NCBI GenBank assembly: GCA_963799245.1
Contig: CAWCWN010000003.1
Span: 1,488,001 to 1,552,000, forward strand
Direction: 5' to 3'
DNA: 64,000 bases
DNA from: CAWCWN01 sp963799245
Lineage (GTDB): Bacteria; Chloroflexota; Ktedonobacteria; Ktedonobacterales; Ktedonobacteraceae
Shown: in pieces, positions 60,237 to 64,000 of the stretch
Position numbering within the stretch: position 1 is the first letter of the stretch
Layout of the letters: the number at the start of each line of letters is the position of its first letter
The notes under the pieces: generated by a model
The model's database searches: none
What the model was told of the DNA's origin: nothing
Seen by the model: the letters and a program-made list of their open reading frames with translations, nothing else
Position numbers and translations under genes: made by a program

Positions 60237-61670
60237 ATGCCAAAAATGTATGGATGGGTGCGTGAGGTAGTGCCTGAAAGCCCCGCGGATCGCGCGGGTC
60301 TGCAGCCGGGAGATCTTATTCGCACGATAAATGGCAACATGCTGCGCGACCTGGTGGACTATCGTTTCTATGTCGCCGACGAGGAATTGACGATTGGCTT
60401 TGAACGCCAGCTTAACCAGCTCGAAGTCCATGTCAGCAAAGACTTCGATGAAAATCTAGGGCTGCTATTCGGTGAAGAGCCGGCTCCTTTTATTCGCCAG
60501 TGCGCCAATAAATGCGTGTTTTGTTTTATCAAGGGCCTACCGGAACGTTTTGCTCCCCAGCCCGGCCTGGCGCATGGTATGCGTTCCTCGCTTTATATCA
60601 AAGATGATGACTATCGCTACTCATTCCTCTTTGGCAATTTTATTACCCTGACCAACCTCAAGGAGCATGACTGGCAGCGCCTCGATGAGCAGAAATTGAC
60701 CCCGCTCTATGTCTCGGTGCACGCGACCGATCCCGTCTTGCGCGGCAAAATGGTGGACGGGCCGCGCGCGGGTGATATCATCAATCACATCAGGCGCCTG
60801 GGCGATATGCATATCAGCTGTCACACCCAGCTTGTGCTCTGTCCGACAATTAACGATGGTGAGCAGCTCGATCGCAGTATTCGCGATCTCGCGCAGCTGC
60901 GGCCGGTGGTTGAGTCTATCTCCGCGGTACCTGTTGGCCTGACCAAGTACAATAATCTGCTTAAAACGGGCGACCTGCCGCCACTGCGCCATTACACGCG
61001 TGAGGAGGCTGAGGTCATCATCGACCAGGTCGAGGTCCACCAGAGACGATTTGAGGCAGAGCGGCCGGGGGAGGGCCCCTTTGTCTACCTCTCCGATGAG
61101 TGGTACTACCTGACTGGACGCGAATTTCCCCCTGCCGGGCACTATGGAAGCTATGCGCAGATTGAGAATGGGGTGGGTATGACGCGCTTCCTGCTCGAAC
61201 AATGGCAGCGCAGCAAGCGCAGGCTGCCGGCGGCCTTAGCACAAGCGCGGCGCGTGACCCTGGTCACCAGTACGATGGCTCACCCGCTTATCGAGCAGTT
61301 CGCGCAGGATATGCGCCGCAGCGAGCGGCTCGAGGTGCAGGTGCTGCCTGTCGTCAACAAGTTCTTTGGTGGCGAGGTGAGCGTGGCCGGCCTGCTGTGT
61401 GGACTGGATGTGCTGGAGGCGTTGCAGGCGCAGCGCGCGCCTGGCGACCTGGTACTCCTGCCGCGGGTAATGCTGGATAATGAGGGCGCGCGTTTTCTGG
61501 ATGACGTGACGGTCGAGGACTTCAAAGCACAACTGGGCGTGCGTGCCGAGTTCGTCAAAAATGCCCAGGAGACGATCGACGCCATTCGTTCACTGGGGGC
61601 CCCCGGCGAGGAGTCCGCGCAGCAAAGAACGGCGAAAAACAGGACAGCACTAAGGATACAGGCGCGCTAG
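60237..61670 (+). CDS. DUF512 radical SAM protein with PDZ domain
   Basis: The 477-residue protein begins with a PDZ-like domain (VVPESPADRAGLQPGDLI), then a radical SAM half with the cluster motif C89-x3-C93-x2-C96 (CANKCVFCFI) and ends in the DUF512 domain (RFLLEQW through FFGGEVSVAGLL). The family is found in Clostridia, Chloroflexota and Cyanobacteria; its reaction is not known. The order and length match the family. ATG 60237 has AAAGGAAT upstream. Confidence 0.92.
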   Translation: MPKMYGWVREVVPESPADRAGLQPGDLIRTINGNMLRDLVDYRFYVADEELTIGFERQLNQLEVHVSKDFDENLGLLFGEEPAPFIRQCANKCVFCFIKGLPERFAPQPGLAHGMRSSLYIKDDDYRYSFLFGNFITLTNLKEHDWQRLDEQKLTPLYVSVHATDPVLRGKMVDGPRAGDIINHIRRLGDMHISCHTQLVLCPTINDGEQLDRSIRDLAQLRPVVESISAVPVGLTKYNNLLKTGDLPPLRHYTREEAEVIIDQVEVHQRRFEAERPGEGPFVYLSDEWYYLTGREFPPAGHYGSYAQIENGVGMTRFLLEQWQRSKRRLPAALAQARRVTLVTSTMAHPLIEQFAQDMRRSERLEVQVLPVVNKFFGGEVSVAGLLCGLDVLEALQAQRAPGDLVLLPRVMLDNEGARFLDDVTVEDFKAQLGVRAEFVKNAQETIDAIRSLGAPGEESAQQRTAKNRTALRIQAR

Positions 61671-61696
61671 CACGTTGCGGGGCGCGCCGGTGGCAA

Positions 61697-62185
61697 CTAT
61701 GCCGTCTCACCCAGCATTTCGTGTAGAGCGGCCTCGTCTTTGGCCGAAAGAGAGGTCTGGATCAACTCGAATTTGTACTGCTTGAGTTCAGGCAGAACCT
61801 TATCAGCCACCGCATCATGTACCAGCAGAAATAGCGCGGACTCACCCGGCTGAATCGAGCTGCCGACCTGTTTGATAAAGTCATCGTTGATCCCGACATC
61901 GCTGAATTTCCCGGCCAGCGCGCCTGCACCGGCGCCAATCGCCGCGCCAAGCAAGGGCATAAAGAACAATAGCCCGATCAGCATACCCCAGAAGGCGCCG
62001 CCCAGTGCGCCAGACCCCACCAGGTCGTGCATCTGCCTGATCTTGGGCTTGCCATCCGACCGGCGGGTAGCGATGGCGGCATCTTCAACTTTGATAAGCG
62101 ACTGGTCCTGCAAGCGTTTCAGGGTCCGGGACATTTGTTCCGCGGTCGCTTCATCTGCGACTTTGAGGACGAACAGGTTACTCAT
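61697..62185 (-). CDS. DUF1269 membrane protein
   Basis: The 162-residue protein has the DUF1269 arrangement: an N-terminal ferredoxin-like part (LFVLKVADEATAEQM), a central Gly/Ala-rich hairpin of two membrane segments (GALGGAFWGMLIGLLFF, GAAIGAGAGALAGK), and a C-terminal part with GESALFLLVHD. Its role is not known; such genes often respond to stress. AGGAGA lies about eight bases before the ATG. Its leader has alternative hairpins (separate entry). Confidence 0.88.
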   Translation of the reverse strand: MSNLFVLKVADEATAEQMSRTLKRLQDQSLIKVEDAAIATRRSDGKPKIRQMHDLVGSGALGGAFWGMLIGLLFFMPLLGAAIGAGAGALAGKFSDVGINDDFIKQVGSSIQPGESALFLLVHDAVADKVLPELKQYKFELIQTSLSAKDEAALHEMLGETA

Positions 62186-62221
62186 ACTGCGATCTCCTAA
62201 TCACTAAGCAGCGCCAAAACT

Positions 62222-62260
62222 GCCAGGCAACGCCTGGCTACCACAATGGTACGCCAGGCA
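62222..62260 (-). promoter_or_regulatory. Attenuator-like alternative hairpins in the DUF1269 leader
   Basis: On the minus strand three segments follow each other: GCCTGGC (62253-62259), GCCAGGC (62232-62238) and GCCTGGC (62222-62228). The second can pair with the first, extended by TACCA/TGGTA, or with the third, which is followed by AGTTTTGG like a weak terminator. Confidence 0.4.
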
Positions 62261-62368
62261 TACTTCAAGTAAGTAGCCTGTAACCACTATACGGTAAATG
62301 CTGCCCCGGCACATCGCATCAAGGAGTGATTTTGGCTTCACCCTTTCGGATGAAGCGAAGAGGCTCGT

Positions 62369-63022
<654 letters not shown>

Positions 63023-63136
63023 GATTTGCTCCTGCCATTGAAAATGACCTGGCCTGTCCAGGTATGCATCCTTATTCTATTGTATTCTTTTTTCGCAGGT
63101 CCAAACAGGAAAAATAAAGGGACATCGTAAACAGGC

Positions 63137-63682
63137 TTATTTCACCTCAACCTTGAACGGTATCTCGATGACGTACATCGGGCACGACTGACCTGCTTTA
63201 CATAAGGCGCGGCCTGTGAAGGAGAGCGTTGCCGTGCCCGTGCCATGGGCGACAAAGTACCAGACACACATCTTTTCGGTCTGCAGCGGATAGCCTGAGG
63301 GGGACTGCAACTCCAGTACGCCCTGAGAGGTAGTGGGTCCCGACCACTGCTGATTGGAAGGCAGCAGCACCTCGATCAGATCGCCATTATGGGCCGTGAC
63401 GGTGTGGTTGCTGTTGCTGAGCTTAATAACAACGTTGGGTTTGAGCGCTGGTGGACTGGTCACCGTTGTGTTGGGACATGCGCTGCTCCTGCCTGCGTTG
63501 ACTACACCGCTGGATGTCGGGGTAGGAGAAGGGGTCGTTCTAGTCGTGGTTGGGCCGCCATTCGAACCACAGGCCGCTAACACAAAGGTCAGCGTCAGGG
63601 ATAGAGGCAGCAGGATGAATAAGAAGGAATGCCGCCGAATAATATGACCTCTCCTCTGAGGCCTGGCTTTGAATGTACGCAT
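63137..63682 (-). CDS. Lipoprotein with a possible chagasin-like domain
   Basis: The 181-residue protein has a basic start, a hydrophobic signal (FLFILLPLSLTLTFV) and lipobox LAAC, then a Thr/Pro/Ser linker. The outer domain of about 100 residues is beta-rich, with NGDLIEVLLPSNQQWSG and ATLSFTGRALCK...YVIEIPFKVEV, an order that recalls the I42 chagasin family of protease inhibitors. Similarity is weak. Two cysteine pairs are likely disulfides. Confidence 0.6.
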   Translation of the reverse strand: MRTFKARPQRRGHIIRRHSFLFILLPLSLTLTFVLAACGSNGGPTTTRTTPSPTPTSSGVVNAGRSSACPNTTVTSPPALKPNVVIKLSNSNHTVTAHNGDLIEVLLPSNQQWSGPTTSQGVLELQSPSGYPLQTEKMCVWYFVAHGTGTATLSFTGRALCKAGQSCPMYVIEIPFKVEVK

Positions 63683-63734
63683 GTGCTCAACTCCTTTTTA
63701 TGCTGCTCTTCCTATGAGAACTCTGGCTGCCACA

Positions 63735-63746
63735 CGGCTATGGGTA
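63735..63746 (-). repeat. TACCCATAGCCG, variant copy 5
   Basis: On the minus strand it lies about 90 bases past the crotonase stop, in that gene's orientation. It shares a longer match, ACGTCTnATACCCATAGnCG, with the copy at 15824. Confidence 0.4.
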
Positions 63747-63838
63747 TTAGACGTTCCCGCGGGTCAATAAGTTCCCATGCTGACTGGTCCTGCTGCGCAG
63801 TGGCGGGATAACGTCACGCTGTGAGCGAGGGCCACTCA

Positions 63839-64000
63839 CTACTGCGCAGGTACGGGGACGGTGCCGGATATTTGAGTGGCGAGCATGGTGATGAGCTCTT
63901 CGGCATCGCTGAGGAAGTTGCGCGCGTCGAGGACCTGGTGGGCAAGGCCCAGGCGATAAGCCTCGGCTGCCTGCAGCGTTTCGCCGCTGAGCATCAGGCG
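63839..64000 (-). CDS. Enoyl-CoA hydratase/isomerase family protein (3' end)
   Basis: The frame runs off the right window edge; 53 codons and a TAG stop at 63839-63841 are visible. The sequence RLMLSGETLQAAEAYRLGLAHQVL is the conserved crotonase stretch that follows the second oxyanion loop. Most of the gene, including the active site, lies outside. Confidence 0.8.
   Translation of the reverse strand, partial: RLMLSGETLQAAEAYRLGLAHQVLDARNFLSDAEELITMLATQISGTVPVPAQ

Overview
The window looks like a chromosomal segment of a Chloroflexota bacterium, most likely class Ktedonobacteria. This is inferred from gene content and protein style, not from a database search. Pointers are a two-subunit glycine decarboxylase (GcvPA/GcvPB), RNase J, a CTC-type L25, tandem FemABX aminoacyltransferases, Gly/Gln/Tyr-rich DUF4870 membrane proteins and several tetratricopeptide or lipoprotein genes. 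It is mostly ordinary housekeeping and envelope DNA with three insertion elements and no prophage, CRISPR array or obvious defence island.

Layout. 1-5.5 kb: glycine cleavage operon (gcvT partial, gcvH, gcvPA, gcvPB) ending in an FAD oxidoreductase; three single-base indels break gcvH and gcvPA near their starts. 5.5-6.85 kb: stand-alone TnpB element. 6.9-14.8 kb, minus strand: zinc-ribbon protein, M20 peptidase, FtsK, RNase J, a small monooxygenase-like protein and a DUF1089 protein. 14.8-15.0 kb: lone 5S rRNA with its own promoter. 15-20 kb, plus strand: TauE/SafE permease, DHA2-type MFS exporter, a GAF histidine kinase with its NarL-type regulator, and a small membrane protein. 20-27.2 kb, minus strand: a repeat-containing membrane protein, then rarA, priA and mutL. 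27.3-28.6 kb: complete ISAs1-family IS with a 10-bp target duplication.

28.7-33 kb: GluTR-like stand-alone domain, ispH, a FolD homologue lacking two catalytic residues, an IsdG-like protein and YajQ. 33-42.3 kb: a 1288-residue TPR protein, an acetyltransferase-FemABX-FemABX operon, two DUF4870 paralogues with prion-like tails and a CheY-like regulator. 42.4-48.3 kb: lon, clpX and tig (no clpP), then tRNA-Gly and tRNA-Leu. 48.6-57.5 kb: lipoprotein, galU, a degenerate M16 peptidase, a GT4 glycosyltransferase, rplY, polX, a small Cys protein and mazG. 57.6-58.8 kb: IS630-family IS with a -1 frameshift at an A9 run, inserted in the stop codon of a membrane protein gene. 58.8-64 kb: membrane proteins, a DUF512 radical SAM protein, DUF1269, a YedK-like SRAP protein, a lipoprotein and the end of a crotonase gene.

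The least explained signals are an 11-12 bp motif (TACCCATAGTCG) found at least five times, always downstream of a gene and in its orientation; long perfect hairpins without U-tracts at many 3' ends, one of which copies the last codons of clpX; non-triplet tandem repeats inside a membrane-protein gene; leaderless promoters on kinase and transposase genes; and three enzyme homologues (FolD, M16, GluTR-like) missing catalytic parts.
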